Source: Candidatus Sodalis pierantonius str. SOPE (lineage in GTDB: Bacteria > Pseudomonadota > Gammaproteobacteria > Enterobacterales > Enterobacteriaceae). Taken from it: a stretch of DNA of 64,000 nucleotides. Below are positions 1 to 9,344 of this stretch, one piece after another; position 1 is the stretch's first letter, and every line of letters begins with the position of its first letter. Made by a program: the position numbers and the translations under genes. The notes beneath the pieces were generated by a model. The model saw only the letters and a list, made by a program, of their open reading frames with translations. It was not told the DNA's origin and searched no databases. Where the stretch lies: contig NZ_CP006568.1 in assembly GCF_000517405.1 (NCBI RefSeq), forward strand, positions 930,001-994,000, written 5' to 3'.

Positions 1-83
1 TTGGCGTCGTGGTCGAGCACGATCGCGCGCGAGCTGGTGGTTCCCTGGTCGAGCGCGACGATATATTTTTTTTCTGCTGACAT
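1..83 (-). CDS. glpK: Glycerol kinase, N-terminal end (cut by window edge)
   Basis: Only the first 27 codons lie in the window. The translation starts MSAEKKYIVALDQGTTSSRA, the signature N-terminus of glycerol kinase: the DQGTTSSR motif is the first phosphate-binding loop of the FGGY/actin-like ATPase fold. The enzyme phosphorylates glycerol to glycerol-3-phosphate in the cytoplasm. It lies immediately downstream of glpF on the same strand, the order of the E. coli glpFK operon. Whether the rest of the gene is intact cannot be seen. Confidence 0.93.
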   Translation of the reverse strand, partial: MSAEKKYIVALDQGTTSSRAIVLDHDA

Positions 84-121
84 AAGAGTTTCTCGCTATT
101 TTAGACGTTCAACAAAGGAAA

Positions 122-1042
122 TCAGGTCTTGGGTTCGGAGCGCGCGGCGCGACTTTGGGCAACGGCGACATCATCGGCCTCTTCGCCGCTCAGTTGGCCG
201 GGCAAATGCGGCCCAATCAGCGCGCGGTAGCCGAAGGCGCCCAGACAGGCGCCGACCACCGGGGCGATCAACGGAATCAAGAAGTAAGGGATCTCCCGGC
301 CGCCGGTATAGGCGACTTTGCCCCAGCCGGCTAGGAAAGCGAAGGTTTTGGGGTCGAAATCGCGGGCGGGATTCAGGTCGAAGTCCGTCAGCGGCCCCAT
401 CGCGGCGCCTATCACCGCGATAAGAATACCGATCAGCAACGGCGCCAGCGGGCCGCGCGGAATGCCGTTGCCGTCGTCGGTCAGCGCCAGGATCAGGCAC
501 AGCAGGATGGCGGTCATCACCATTTCCACCAAAAACGCCTGGGCTACCGAGATATGCGGATTAGGATAGGTTGAGAAAATGCCGGCGAGATCCAGGCTTT
601 CGACGCTACCGCGAACCATATGGTGTGCCTGCTCATAATCAAAAAACAGATTATAGTAAAGGCCGTAAACCAGCGCCGCGGCGCAAAAGGCCCCCAGCAT
701 CTGCGCCACAATATACGGTAGCACTTTGCGTCGCTCGAAGCTGGCGAACAGCCAGAGCGCAATGGTGACCGCCGGGCTAAGGTGCGCACCGGAAACGGCC
801 GCGGTGAGGTAGACCGCCATTGCCACGCCCATGCCCCAGATAATGCTGATTTCCCACTGGCCGAAAGATGCCCCGGCCAATTTCATGGCGGCGACACAGC
901 CGGCACCGAAGAAAATCAGTAATCCTGTCCCGAGGAATTCGGCGTTGCATTGCCCTTTTATTGTCGGTGATGTTAATTGGTTTATAAACGGTTCCTGTGG
1001 CTGGAAAGGTGTCGAGCCAGGCTGATGCAACACCCTTGTCAT
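122..1042 (-). CDS. glpF: Glycerol uptake facilitator (aquaglyceroporin)
   Basis: This is an inner-membrane MIP-family channel for glycerol, with six membrane segments and two half-helices. From about residue 29 (KGQCNAEFLGTGLLIFFGAG) it aligns with E. coli GlpF to near the C-terminus. The second selectivity motif is intact (LNPARDF). The first NPA motif reads SPA (GAHLSPAV), and residues beside the second motif also differ (TDFDLNPARDFDP, where E. coli has a Gly before the final Pro). The only in-frame ATG gives a 25-30 residue N-terminal extension without a convincing ribosome site, so the true start may be a non-ATG codon near 960-985. The frame is open, but the changed pore motif makes full function uncertain. 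Confidence 0.88.
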   Translation of the reverse strand: MTRVLHQPGSTPFQPQEPFINQLTSPTIKGQCNAEFLGTGLLIFFGAGCVAAMKLAGASFGQWEISIIWGMGVAMAVYLTAAVSGAHLSPAVTIALWLFASFERRKVLPYIVAQMLGAFCAAALVYGLYYNLFFDYEQAHHMVRGSVESLDLAGIFSTYPNPHISVAQAFLVEMVMTAILLCLILALTDDGNGIPRGPLAPLLIGILIAVIGAAMGPLTDFDLNPARDFDPKTFAFLAGWGKVAYTGGREIPYFLIPLIAPVVGACLGAFGYRALIGPHLPGQLSGEEADDVAVAQSRAARSEPKT

Positions 1043-1503
1043 TGATAAAATATAGGGTAATAACTTATGTAGTTATAATATGAATTTATCGTTAACGAGC
1101 AAAAACGAGAAATATCGAAATCTAAATGTGTGGGCCGTGTCATAAAAATGCGCGTATTCGCTTAAAAATTGGTTCCTAAACACCCATTTCTTACGCCGCT
1201 AAGTACTTTAATTTTTTTGCCGCGTTTCCCTCTCAAAGAAAAACGCACGCGCCGCCGCCGGCCGGAAGCAAGAAGTCGCCATGGCCGGTTTTCCCGCCGC
1301 AGGGCGAACCGGCGGCATAGGCGGGGGGCTAATGTCCTAATTGAGACAATGTGTATGGACACGGGCAGGCAGGCTACTTAAAATCCTGTATCAGTCACGG
1401 CAAAAGGCAGCGGCAACACGCCTGGGCGGTCGGCTTTTTCGAGTTACACAAGGGTGTGTAGCGACCACTGACCAAGACGCCTTGTGTCTTTAAGGGGAAA
1501 CAA
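1043..1503. other. Intergenic region glpF-zapB
   Basis: About 460 bases separate the divergent glpF and zapB genes. The glpF-proximal 100 bases are AT-rich and probably hold its promoter. I could not identify a convincing GlpR or CRP operator by eye. Short open frames in the GC-rich middle part (1160-1380) have Arg-rich, non-protein-like compositions and are not called. Confidence 0.5.
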
Positions 1504-1743
1504 ATGGCATTTGAAGTATTTGAGAAACTGGAAGCGAAAGTCCAACAGGCTATTGATACCATCACGCTTCTGCAGATGGAAATCGAGGAGCTAAAAGAAA
1601 AGAACACGAGCCTGAGCCAGGAAGTGCAGCAAGCGCAGAGCAACCGTGAGTCGCTGGTAAATGAAAACGAGCAGCTAAAGCAGGAGCAGCATGTGTGGCA
1701 AGAGCGCTTGCGCGGCCTGTTGAGCAAAATGGATGAGGTTTGA
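1504..1743 (+). CDS. zapB: Cell division protein ZapB
   Basis: A 79-residue, almost entirely coiled-coil protein that supports Z-ring assembly at mid-cell and bridges ZapA-FtsZ to MatP. The N-terminal half (FEVFEKLEAKVQQAIDTIT-like, then LLQMEIEELKEK) is nearly identical to E. coli ZapB. The C-terminus WQERLRGLLSKMDEV is also conserved. Length matches the family. An AAGGGG ribosome site precedes the ATG. The gene looks intact. Confidence 0.96.
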   Translation: MAFEVFEKLEAKVQQAIDTITLLQMEIEELKEKNTSLSQEVQQAQSNRESLVNENEQLKQEQHVWQERLRGLLSKMDEV

Positions 1744-1944
1744 ACCCCTAGGGTTTCCCTGCGGGCGGTGCGTGCATCGCCTTGCGCGTCCGGGCAGCGG
1801 CGCTGTGCATCCTGACCTGACGTACTCCGGCGGTGATCTCCGCTGAGCCGCTCGCTGGCATCGGGCGTTGCCCCGGAGATTACCACGCCGGGCCGAGATA
1901 GGACGCCGGCCCGGCTATTGACGGCGCGCGTGGAGCCGTTGACG

Positions 1945-2456
1945 TTATTCCAAATCTAGCGCGTCTTCGGACAGGATGACCCCGGTATTGTCGGCATAGA
2001 GATGATCGCCGGAAAAGAAGGTGACGCCGCCGAAATTTACCCGGATATCGCTTTCGCCAATACCTTCGCCGGCGAAGGTGGCGGCCATAGCTTGAATGCC
2101 CAGATCCAGCTCTTCCAGGTCGTCCACCTGGCGCACCGCGCAGTAAACCACGATCCCTTCCCACACGTTCTGTACGGCCAGATTGCCCAGTTCGGCATCA
2201 ATGAGCGCCCGTCGTACCGATCCGCCGCCGTCCACCAGCAGGACGCGGCCCCGCGACCGTTTTCTTCCAGCAGCTCGTAGAGCAATCCGTTATCCTCAAA
2301 ACACTTCACGGTCGTTATCTGACCGCCGAAAGAGGTTCTGCCGCCAAAATTAGTGAAAAGAGGCTCAACAACGTTCACGTTTTCCTGATAAATGTCACAT
2401 AATTCTGAGGTATCGTATTTCATAGGATTTACGTCGGTTTGCCACTGAAGTCGCAA
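1945..2456 (-). pseudogene. rraA: Regulator of RNase E activity A, frameshifted
   Basis: RraA binds RNase E and lowers mRNA decay. The N-terminal frame (MKYDTSELCDIYQENVNVVE to EENGRG) and the C-terminal frame (VDGGGSVRRALIDAEL to LSEDALDLE) are both recognisable, but they lie in different frames. The break is in codons for NGRG-RVL, where two extra G bases sit in a GGGGCC stretch (around 2247-2252). About three residues are also missing before AGEGIGESD compared with E. coli. Neighbours zapB and menA keep the E. coli order. The product would be a truncated protein fused to out-of-frame sequence, so the gene is very likely inactive. Confidence 0.93.
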
Positions 2457-2529
2457 GTATATCGCGTTCTCGGCAGAGTTGCCAAAGTCATCAAAGGCGA
2501 ACTTGACGCACGTCAGAAAAGCGGCGGCG

Positions 2530-3373
2530 TTAGGCCAGCAGCAAGCCCAGCACGAACAGAATATTCACGATCAACACGCATTTCACGGTTTTCTCCAGCA
2601 TCGGCCTGATACCGGACGGATCCGTTTCGTGCAGGACGTAGCGCGCCTGCATATACAGCGCCGGGACCGCGAGCAAAAACAGCCAACCGGTGAGATTATG
2701 CAGCTCCAGCAGCGCAAAAATCGCTAGGCACAACACGGCGCCGGCCAGCAGGCAAACGTGATAATAGCGCGCCCGTTGCGGTCCCAGGCGTACCGCCAGG
2801 ATATTTTTGCCGTTTTGACGATCGCTTTCGATATCGCGCAAATTATTAATATTCAGCACCGCCGCGGCCAGTAAGCCGCAGGCGGTGGCGGGCAAGATCA
2901 CCACGGCGTGAAAGGCGCCGGTTTGCAGGTAATAGCTCCCCCCCCACGCTCAGCCACCCGAAGAAAATCAGCACCGACAAATCGCCGAGCCCCATATAGC
3001 CATAGGGGCGGGTGCCGACGGTATAGGTGATAGTGGCGATGATCGACAAGATGCCCAGACACAAAAAGCCGAGCACGTCCGCTGCGGTGTTGCAGGCCAC
3101 GAAAATCAATAGCGCGCCCGACACCAGCGATAATGCCACCGCCAGCAGCAGCGCGAATTTCATCTGCTCGCGGGAAATCAGCCCCAGTTGCATACCGCGC
3201 AGGGGACCAATCCGGCCGCGGTCGTCGCTGCCTTTCACCGCATCGCCATAATCGTTGGCCAGATTGGAGAGAATTTGCAGCATGGAAGCGGTTAATAGCG
3301 CCAGCGGCAGGGTGCGTAGCCGCAGGCTGATCATCCAGGCTTTTGTCGGGCTGAGTGTGGCTGTGTCGCTCAT
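2530..3373 (-). pseudogene. menA: 1,4-dihydroxy-2-naphthoate prenyltransferase, broken
   Basis: MenA is the membrane UbiA-family enzyme that prenylates DHNA in menaquinone synthesis. Recognisable segments include LSNLANDYGDAVKGSD (the NDxxD-type site), TRPYGYMGLGD and LNINNLRD. There are two lesions. First, about 28 codons are missing near residue 27, removing the first membrane helix and loop. Second, a run of eight G on the coding strand (2938-2945) throws the frame in SVGG-SYYLQ. Seven G would restore a continuous frame into the C-terminal half that starts before VILPATACG. The large deletion means slippage at the G run alone could not rescue a normal enzyme. Confidence 0.94.
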
Positions 3374-3406
3374 GTTTGCACTCTTCTCTACGGTGGCGGG
3401 AACGCC

Positions 3407-3434
3407 AAAAAAAACGGGAGGCCTGAGCCTCCCG
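3407..3434 (-). terminator. Rho-independent terminator of hslVU
   Basis: Read on the minus strand, CGGGAGGC-TCAG-GCCTCCCG forms a perfect 8-bp stem followed directly by eight T. It lies about 30 bases downstream of the hslU stop and upstream of menA, so it ends the hslVU transcript. Confidence 0.92.
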
Positions 3435-3462
3435 CTGCGGATGTCGATTACCCTGAGATGGG

Positions 3463-4794
3463 TTACAGGATAAAGCGGCTCAAATCTTCATCAGATACTA
3501 ACTCATCCAGGTGACTGCGAACATAATCTGCATCAATAGAAATAGTTTTACCGTTCCACTCGCTGGCGTCATAGGAAATATCTTCCATTAAACGCTCCAG
3601 GACGGTGTGCAAACGGCGGGCGCCGATATTCTCGGTGCGCTCGTTCACCTGCCAGGCCGCTTCGGCGATACGCTTGATGCCGTCCTCGGTGAAGGCGATG
3701 CTCACCCCTTCCGTCGCCATCAGGGCGATATATTGAGTGGTGAGCGAAGCGCTGGGCTCGGTCAGGATGCGTTCAAAATCCTCGGTGGTCAGGGCTTCTA
3801 GCTCGACGCGGATCGGCAGACGCCCCTGTAGCTCGGGAATGAGATTCGACGGGCTGGAAACCTGAAACGCGCCGGAGGCGATAAACAGAATATGGTCCGT
3901 CTTCACCATCCCGTGCTTGGTAGAAACGGTACAGCCTTCCACCAGCGGCAGCAGATCCCGCTGCACGCCTTCCCGGGAAACATCCGGTCCAGACACTTCG
4001 CCGCGCTTACAGATTTTATCGATCTCGTCGATAAATACGATGCCGTGCTGCTCCACCGCCTCGATCGCTTTTTCTTTCAGCTCTTCCGGATTAACCAGCT
4101 TGGCGGCTTCTTCTTCCATCAAAAGCTTCAGGGCCTCTTTGATCTTTATCTTGTGCGGCTTCTGTTTTTGGCCGGCCAGATTTTTGAACATCGATTGCAG
4201 CTGGTTGGTCATTTCCTCCATGCCGGGAGGGGCCATAATTTCCATCCCCATCGGCGCCGCGGCGAGATTGATTTCTATCTCTTTATCATCCAGCTGACCT
4301 TCGCGCAATTTTTTGCGGAAATTCTGGCGCGCGCTGTAGGGCTCGCCGCTCTCCTCCGGCTGTCTCCAATTATTCTTGGCCGGCGGGATCAAGACGTCAA
4401 GCACCCGTTCTTCCGCCAGTTCTTCTGCACGGAAACGGTTTTGCTCAATGGATTGCAGCCGTACCATTTTGACGGACGCGTCGGTCAAATCGCGGATGAT
4501 GGAATCCACTTCTTTACCTACGTAGCCGACTTCGGTGAATTTGGTGGCCTCGATTTTGATAAACGGGGCGTTGGCCAGTTTTGCTAGGCGGCGGGCGATT
4601 TCCGTTTTCCCGACGCCGGTGGGGCCAATCATCAGAATATTTTTCGGTGTCACTTCATGGCGCAATGCTTCGTCCAGTTGCATGCGGCGCCAGCGGTTGC
4701 GCAACGCGATGGCCACCGCCCGCTTGGCGTTGTGCTGGCCTACAATATAGCCATCGAGTTCACTGACGATTTCCCGTGGAGTCATTTCAGACAT
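3463..4794 (-). CDS. hslU: HslUV protease ATPase subunit HslU
   Basis: AAA+ unfoldase that feeds substrates to HslV in the cytoplasmic heat-shock protease. The 443 residues equal the E. coli length. Visible motifs are the N-terminal MTPREIVSELDGYIVGQ, Walker A GPTGVGKTEIAR, the pore loop GYVG in TEVGYVGKEVD, Walker B VFIDEIDKI, the sensor arginine region (GRLPIRVEL) and the C-terminal tail ending DLSRFIL, which docks in HslV. It lies 11 bases after hslV. Unlike many neighbours, it has no lesion. Confidence 0.98.
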   Translation of the reverse strand: MSEMTPREIVSELDGYIVGQHNAKRAVAIALRNRWRRMQLDEALRHEVTPKNILMIGPTGVGKTEIARRLAKLANAPFIKIEATKFTEVGYVGKEVDSIIRDLTDASVKMVRLQSIEQNRFRAEELAEERVLDVLIPPAKNNWRQPEESGEPYSARQNFRKKLREGQLDDKEIEINLAAAPMGMEIMAPPGMEEMTNQLQSMFKNLAGQKQKPHKIKIKEALKLLMEEEAAKLVNPEELKEKAIEAVEQHGIVFIDEIDKICKRGEVSGPDVSREGVQRDLLPLVEGCTVSTKHGMVKTDHILFIASGAFQVSSPSNLIPELQGRLPIRVELEALTTEDFERILTEPSASLTTQYIALMATEGVSIAFTEDGIKRIAEAAWQVNERTENIGARRLHTVLERLMEDISYDASEWNGKTISIDADYVRSHLDELVSDEDLSRFIL

Positions 4795-4805
4795 TTTCAG
4801 GATCC

Positions 4806-5336
4806 TTACGCTTTGGACGTTAATTCTTCAATGGTTTGGAAATGGTTGGTGTAGATGCAGATATCACCGGCAATACCCAACGCTTTTTCGACGATCTCAC
4901 GTGCGCCGAGATCGGTATTTTCCAACAGCGCGCGCGCTGCAGATTGGGCATACGGGCCGCCAGATCCGATAGCGATCAGATCGTTTTCCGGCTGTATGAC
5001 ATCGCCATTCCCGGTAATGATGAGCGAGGCGTTTTCATCGGCCACCGCTAGCAAGGCTTCCAGACGGCGCAGCATGCGGTCGGTGCGCCAGTCTTTGGCT
5101 AATTCAACGGCCGCTTTGACCAGATGGCCTTGGTGCACTTCCAATTTACGTTCAAACAGCTCAAATAGGGTGAAAGCATCCGCGGTGCCGCCGGCGAAGC
5201 CGGCGATAACTTTTTCATTATACAGGCGACGGACTTTGCGCACGTTACCTTTCATGACGGTATTACCCAGAGTAGCCTGTCCATCACCACCGATGACGAC
5301 ATGCCCATTGCGGCGTACGCTTACGATTGTTGTCAC
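4806..5336 (-). CDS. hslV: HslUV protease proteolytic subunit HslV
   Basis: Threonine peptidase of the proteasome-beta type; it forms two hexameric rings capped by HslU. The start is placed at GTG 5336, giving (M)TTIVSVRRNGHVVIGGDGQA. The catalytic Thr then follows the initiator residue as in E. coli, the length is 176 residues, and an AAGGGG site lies seven bases upstream. A longer frame from an upstream ATG would bury the N-terminal nucleophile and is rejected. The gene is intact and co-transcribed with hslU. Confidence 0.97.
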   Translation of the reverse strand: MTTIVSVRRNGHVVIGGDGQATLGNTVMKGNVRKVRRLYNEKVIAGFAGGTADAFTLFELFERKLEVHQGHLVKAAVELAKDWRTDRMLRRLEALLAVADENASLIITGNGDVIQPENDLIAIGSGGPYAQSAARALLENTDLGAREIVEKALGIAGDICIYTNHFQTIEELTSKA

Positions 5337-5365
5337 GAGCAACCCCTTGGAATGGAAATAGTGAG

Positions 5366-5388
5366 CGCCCCGCAAAGAATACGGGGCG
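5366..5388 (-). promoter_or_regulatory. 5' UTR stem-loop of hslVU mRNA
   Basis: CGCCCCG and CGGGGCG pair around a nine-base loop between the promoter and the hslV start. E. coli hslVU has a comparable 5' stem-loop reported to stabilise the message. Here the sequence shows the hairpin; its role is inferred by homology. Confidence 0.75.
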
Positions 5389-5400
5389 AGGATAACTATT

Positions 5401-5428
5401 AAATGGGGCGGGAATTCGGGTTTTCAAC
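5401..5428 (-). promoter_or_regulatory. Sigma-32 (heat-shock) promoter of hslVU
   Basis: On the minus strand, TTGAAA is followed after 13 bases by CCCCATTT, a close match to the RpoH consensus (CTTGAAA, 11-16 bases, CCCCATNT). It overlaps the ftsN stop codon and lies about 65 bases upstream of the hslV start. This suggests heat-shock control of hslVU has been kept. Confidence 0.85.
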
Positions 5429-6260
5429 CCCCGGCGGCAACGGGGATGCAATTTGATACTCCGGCGGCGCGTACGCTCTGCAAGATTTTATCGGCGCCGG
5501 CGCGGTTGGAATAGGGGCCCAGCAAGACGCGGTTCCAGCCGCCGCCGGTGGTGATGCGGCTTTCGATGCCGGCGAAGGCCAGTTGGGCACGCACCGACTC
5601 CGCCTGGTCCATCGCTTTGAACGAACCGCACTGGACCAGCCAGCACTGCGGCTTCTCTTTTGGCGACTCTTTAGCCGCATTCGGCTCGGCGCTCTTCTGA
5701 ACCGGCTGAGGCGCAACCGTGGACGGCGGCGTTTGACGCGGAGCCTGCACCGGTTGCTGACTGAACGGATTGCGCGGCGTTTGGGTGGTTGGCCGGGGTT
5801 GGGCCGTGCCCGCTGCGGGCGCTTTGCTTTGATCGTTATAAGGCACTTCGTTCAAATGCGTGGGCTCACGGCGCATATCCGCCTGCATCTGTTCTAACAG
5901 TTGACGCTGCTCATCGGTCAGCTGCGCCGGCGAATTCACCTCTCCGCCCGCGGTTGGCTCGGTGGGGGACTGCACCCCGATCTGACGATTTTCCAGCTCT
6001 TTAATATAACGCCAGCGTTCTTCCGGCTTGGGTGGTAATCCGCTGCCGGCGTTTTTGCCGCGATTAGGCACAATCACCGCTTCATCCGATTTGTTATGCG
6101 CGATGAAATAGAGACCGCCAATAAACGTAATCAGTACGGCCGCCGCCAGTGGGATCATCGTTTTGGACGTGCCGGAGGAGGAACGTTTCTTTTTACGGTT
6201 GGTCGTTTTACGCCGCGTGCCCGAGGACTTGCCACGGCCTACATAGTCTCTTTGTGCCAC
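5424..6260 (-). CDS. ftsN: Cell division protein FtsN
   Basis: Bitopic inner-membrane protein that triggers septal peptidoglycan synthesis. The 278 residues show a basic cytoplasmic tail starting MAQRDYVGRG, one membrane helix at about 35-53 (MIPLAAAVLITFIGGLYFIA), a Pro/Gln-rich periplasmic linker and a C-terminal SPOR domain (CWLVQCGSFKAMDQAE to NCIPVAAGG) that binds denuded glycan strands. It is about 40 residues shorter than E. coli FtsN, all in the linker. The gene is intact. It lies between hslV and cytR as in E. coli. Confidence 0.95.
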   Translation of the reverse strand: MAQRDYVGRGKSSGTRRKTTNRKKKRSSSGTSKTMIPLAAAVLITFIGGLYFIAHNKSDEAVIVPNRGKNAGSGLPPKPEERWRYIKELENRQIGVQSPTEPTAGGEVNSPAQLTDEQRQLLEQMQADMRREPTHLNEVPYNDQSKAPAAGTAQPRPTTQTPRNPFSQQPVQAPRQTPPSTVAPQPVQKSAEPNAAKESPKEKPQCWLVQCGSFKAMDQAESVRAQLAFAGIESRITTGGGWNRVLLGPYSNRAGADKILQSVRAAGVSNCIPVAAGG

Positions 6261-6350
6261 TATCGTTTCGCTAAATTTGAGATAATCATCAGGCCGTCAT
6301 GTTACTGAAGGCAATAATATTTGACCAGCGTCAGCATTCCGAAATGCGCA

Positions 6351-7003
6351 TCAGTGACGTGTCTGGGGCAGAGCGCTGGACCCGCGGATGACCAATTCAC
6401 TGTCGAGCATGACAGAGGCTGCCGCCCTTGTCGCATGTTGCCTGAGTTGGCGCAAGAGTAACAGCACTGCTTCGCGGCCTATGTAATAACTGGGGGGCGC
6501 CACCGTCGTGAGCGGTGGGCAACAGTGGGCCGCCGCCGTTAAATTGCCAAACCCGGTCAGGGATAATTCTTCCGGTACTCTGAGGCCGAGCACTTTCGCC
6601 AGCGCCCCTAGCGCTATCATATCGCTATGGCAAAAGATAGCGGTAGGCGGCTGTGGTCGTGAAATCAACATGTTAAGTCCCGCTTTGCCGGTCTGGCAAT
6701 TTAGCGCGTCCTGAAAGACACCTTGTTTCCGCGGCGTGATGCCGTGCAAAACCTCGCTGAGATGCGGGTCGCCGCTATTGGGCACCAACGCCAGAAGCGT
6801 AGCGCTCTTGTCGTGTTTTATCAGGCGGCCCGGCGTAAGCGGCGCATAACTGATGCTGCCCGCCGCCCGCGCTGCAGCGTTGCCGGCGACACTTTTTCTG
6901 GACGCATCAGCGCCCGTGAGACGGTCGCGGTGGAAACGCCTGCCTGCAGCGCCACATCTCGCATTGTCGCGGCGCAGCAGGTACGGCTTCTTTTCTGTTC
7001 CAC
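6351..7003 (-). pseudogene. cytR: LacI-type repressor CytR, broken
   Basis: CytR represses nucleoside uptake and catabolism genes together with CRP. The helix-turn-helix (ATMRDVALQAGVSTATVSRAL) and C-terminal ligand-domain pieces (PPTAIFCHSDMIALGAL, ELSLTGFGN, PPLTTVAPPSYYIGREA) are clear. The reading frame changes soon after the HTH (around 6850-6900). A large central part of the periplasmic-binding-protein-like core, roughly 100 residues, is missing after LHGIT. Position upstream of ftsN matches E. coli. The remnant cannot form the effector-binding core. Confidence 0.93.
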
Positions 7004-7148
7004 GCATTACTCCTGGGGGCACTGTGGCCCTATTCATGCTCAACGGCCCTCCCTTTGTATCAGATCACACGTCGACGAGCAGAGGGCAATTTCACGCTGA
7101 TTTTTATCTTTACGCTATTGCCGAAGCGCGATCGCAAAACCTGCGGCG

Positions 7149-9344
7149 TCAGCCGTCGAGGGGATCCACATCCAGCGACCATTTGACCTTGCGCGCCTGG
7201 GTCAGGGTGCTTATCAGCGGTAAACTGGCGGCCACCAGGCGTTGCAATTGCGGACGCGAGGGGTGCGATAACAGCAACTGCCAGCGAAAACGCCCGCCGC
7301 GCTTGGGCGCCAGCGCGGGGATAGGCCCCATGATCCACAGGGCGTTATCCCGCAGCGGGCTGGCGTCCAGCAGCTGGCGTAATTGATCAAGGAACAGCCC
7401 CGCCTGGCGGTTGTCGTGATCGTCCGCGCGAAACAGGATATGACTGGTAAAGGGAGGCAGGCCCGCCTGGCGGCGTTCCTCTAGCGTTTGATTGGCGAAG
7501 TCCATATAACCGTGATGCAGTAACGTTTGCAGCAGGGAATGCTCGGGATGGTGGGTTTGCAGTAAAACCTCCCCTTGTTTTCCGGCGCGGCCGGCGCGGC
7601 CGGCAACCTGGGTATAAAGTTGGGCGAAACGTTCGGCGGCGCGGAAATCGCCGGAGAACAGCGCGCCATCCACGTCCAGCAGCGAAACCAGCGTAACATC
7701 TGGAAAGTGGTGACCTTTGGCCAGCATTTGGGTGCCGATTAAAATCCGCGCGCCGCTGCGCTGTACCTGGGCCAGATAGTCCTCAAGCGCGCCTTTGCGC
7801 GCCGTGGTGTCGCGATCGATACGCGTTACCGGCACATCTGGAAACAGCGGCGTCAGCGCTGCCTCCAGCTGTTCAGTGCCTAACCCGACGGCGACCAACT
7901 GGGTGGAGCCGCACTGTGGGCATTGATGCGGCAGCGGGCGCTGGCTGTCGCAGTGGTGGCAGTGCAATTGACGCTGATGCTGATGTAGCGTGTAGTAGTG
8001 ATCGCAGCGTTGGCATTCGGCGATCCAGCCGCATTCATGGCACAGCAGCGCAGGCGCGAAGCCGCGCCGGTTAAGAAACAGCATGACCTGATTGCCGGCC
8101 TGCAGATGCGCGTGCATTTTATCCAGCAGCGGCGTTGAGAGGCCATGGGTCAGCGGCAGCCCCTTCATATCCAGCAGGTGTTGGCCGGCCGGCCGGGCGC
8201 TGCCGGCACGTTTGGCCAAGGTGAGCCGGCGGTATTTTTTCTGCTGCACATTATAAAGGGTTTCGAGGGACGGCGTGGCGGTGCCGAGCACTATCGGTAT
8301 ATTTTCTTCCCGCGCGCGAAAAACCGCCAGGTCGCGGGCGTGGTAGCGCCAGCCTTCGTGCTGCTTATAAGAACTATCGTGCTCCTCGTCGATGACAATA
8401 ATCCCCAGCCGGGCGAACGGGGTGAACAACGCCGAACGGGTTCCGATGACGATAGCGCATTCGCCGCGTCGCGCTTTAAGCCAGACCGCTAGCCGTTCGC
8501 TGTCGTTGAGCCCAGAATGCAGGACCTCTACCGGCGCATTGAAGCGCTCACGAAAGCGGGCGATAGTTTGCGGCGTCAGACCAATTTCCGGTACTAGCAC
8601 CAGCGCCTGCTGCCCTTTGGCCAGAATATTCTCCAGCACCGTCAGATAAACCTCGGTCTTGCCGGAGCCGGTCACGCCGGCCAGCAGCCAGGCGGTGAAC
8701 CGATCGTCCTCGCTGCGAATAGCGCCCACGGCGGTGGCCTGTTCGGTGTTCAGCCGCAACCGTTCGCCGTTAACGCCGAACCCTGGCCGCCAGTCGCTTG
8801 CCTCCACCGCTTGGGGCCGCAGATCGCATAATCCTTTGGCGCGCAGCGCCTGCAGCGCCGGGTCGGTAAGCAGCAGCTCGCCTACCTGGTGACGATAAAC
8901 CGGCCCGCGCAGCAGCGCCGCTAGCGCCTGTTGCTGTTTGGGCGCTCGCTTCAGACTATCGGGCAGTGTGCTGCGCCCCTGTTCCGTGGCGAACCACTGC
9001 CATAGCGGCGCCATCTCAGCGGGCTTGCCCTGACGAAGCAGGATCGGCAGAGCGTGGAACAGCACTTCGCCGGCGGGGTAATGGTAGTAGCCGATGGCCC
9101 AGTTCAGTATGCGCCAGAGGCTGTCGGAAAATAGCGACCGGTCGTCGAGCACTTCGCTGATAGGCTTTAACTTGTCCAGGGCCACGTCGCTGTGCTCGCG
9201 GATGGCGGTGACGATACCAATGGCTTGGCGTTGACCAAACGGAACCCGCACCCGTCCCCCAACCGCAGGCGCGGCGTTAGCGGGCAAAAGGTAATCAAAA
9301 GTCCGAGCCAGCGGCACCGGTAACGCGACGTTTACAACGGGCAT
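7149..9344 (-). CDS. priA: Primosomal replication helicase PriA
   Basis: Superfamily 2 3'-5' helicase that recognises stalled forks and reloads DnaB. The start at ATG 9344 (MPVVNVALPVPLARTFDYLL) matches E. coli and gives 731 residues; an in-frame extension upstream is ignored. Visible motifs are Walker A GVTGSGKTE, the DEEH box (VIDEEHDSSYKQ), GTATPSLE, a zinc-binding cysteine cluster (CHECG, CQRC, CHHC, CPQCG) and QVAGRAGRAGKQG. The C-terminus SLDVDPLDG is conserved. The gene is intact and divergent from rpmE. Confidence 0.97.
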   Translation of the reverse strand: MPVVNVALPVPLARTFDYLLPANAAPAVGGRVRVPFGQRQAIGIVTAIREHSDVALDKLKPISEVLDDRSLFSDSLWRILNWAIGYYHYPAGEVLFHALPILLRQGKPAEMAPLWQWFATEQGRSTLPDSLKRAPKQQQALAALLRGPVYRHQVGELLLTDPALQALRAKGLCDLRPQAVEASDWRPGFGVNGERLRLNTEQATAVGAIRSEDDRFTAWLLAGVTGSGKTEVYLTVLENILAKGQQALVLVPEIGLTPQTIARFRERFNAPVEVLHSGLNDSERLAVWLKARRGECAIVIGTRSALFTPFARLGIIVIDEEHDSSYKQHEGWRYHARDLAVFRAREENIPIVLGTATPSLETLYNVQQKKYRRLTLAKRAGSARPAGQHLLDMKGLPLTHGLSTPLLDKMHAHLQAGNQVMLFLNRRGFAPALLCHECGWIAECQRCDHYYTLHQHQRQLHCHHCDSQRPLPHQCPQCGSTQLVAVGLGTEQLEAALTPLFPDVPVTRIDRDTTARKGALEDYLAQVQRSGARILIGTQMLAKGHHFPDVTLVSLLDVDGALFSGDFRAAERFAQLYTQVAGRAGRAGKQGEVLLQTHHPEHSLLQTLLHHGYMDFANQTLEERRQAGLPPFTSHILFRADDHDNRQAGLFLDQLRQLLDASPLRDNALWIMGPIPALAPKRGGRFRWQLLLSHPSRPQLQRLVAASLPLISTLTQARKVKWSLDVDPLDG

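Noticed and set aside
3892..4587. Long plus-strand frame opposite hslU
   Set aside because: It is antisense to a strongly conserved gene, and its His/Phe-rich composition mirrors hslU codons.
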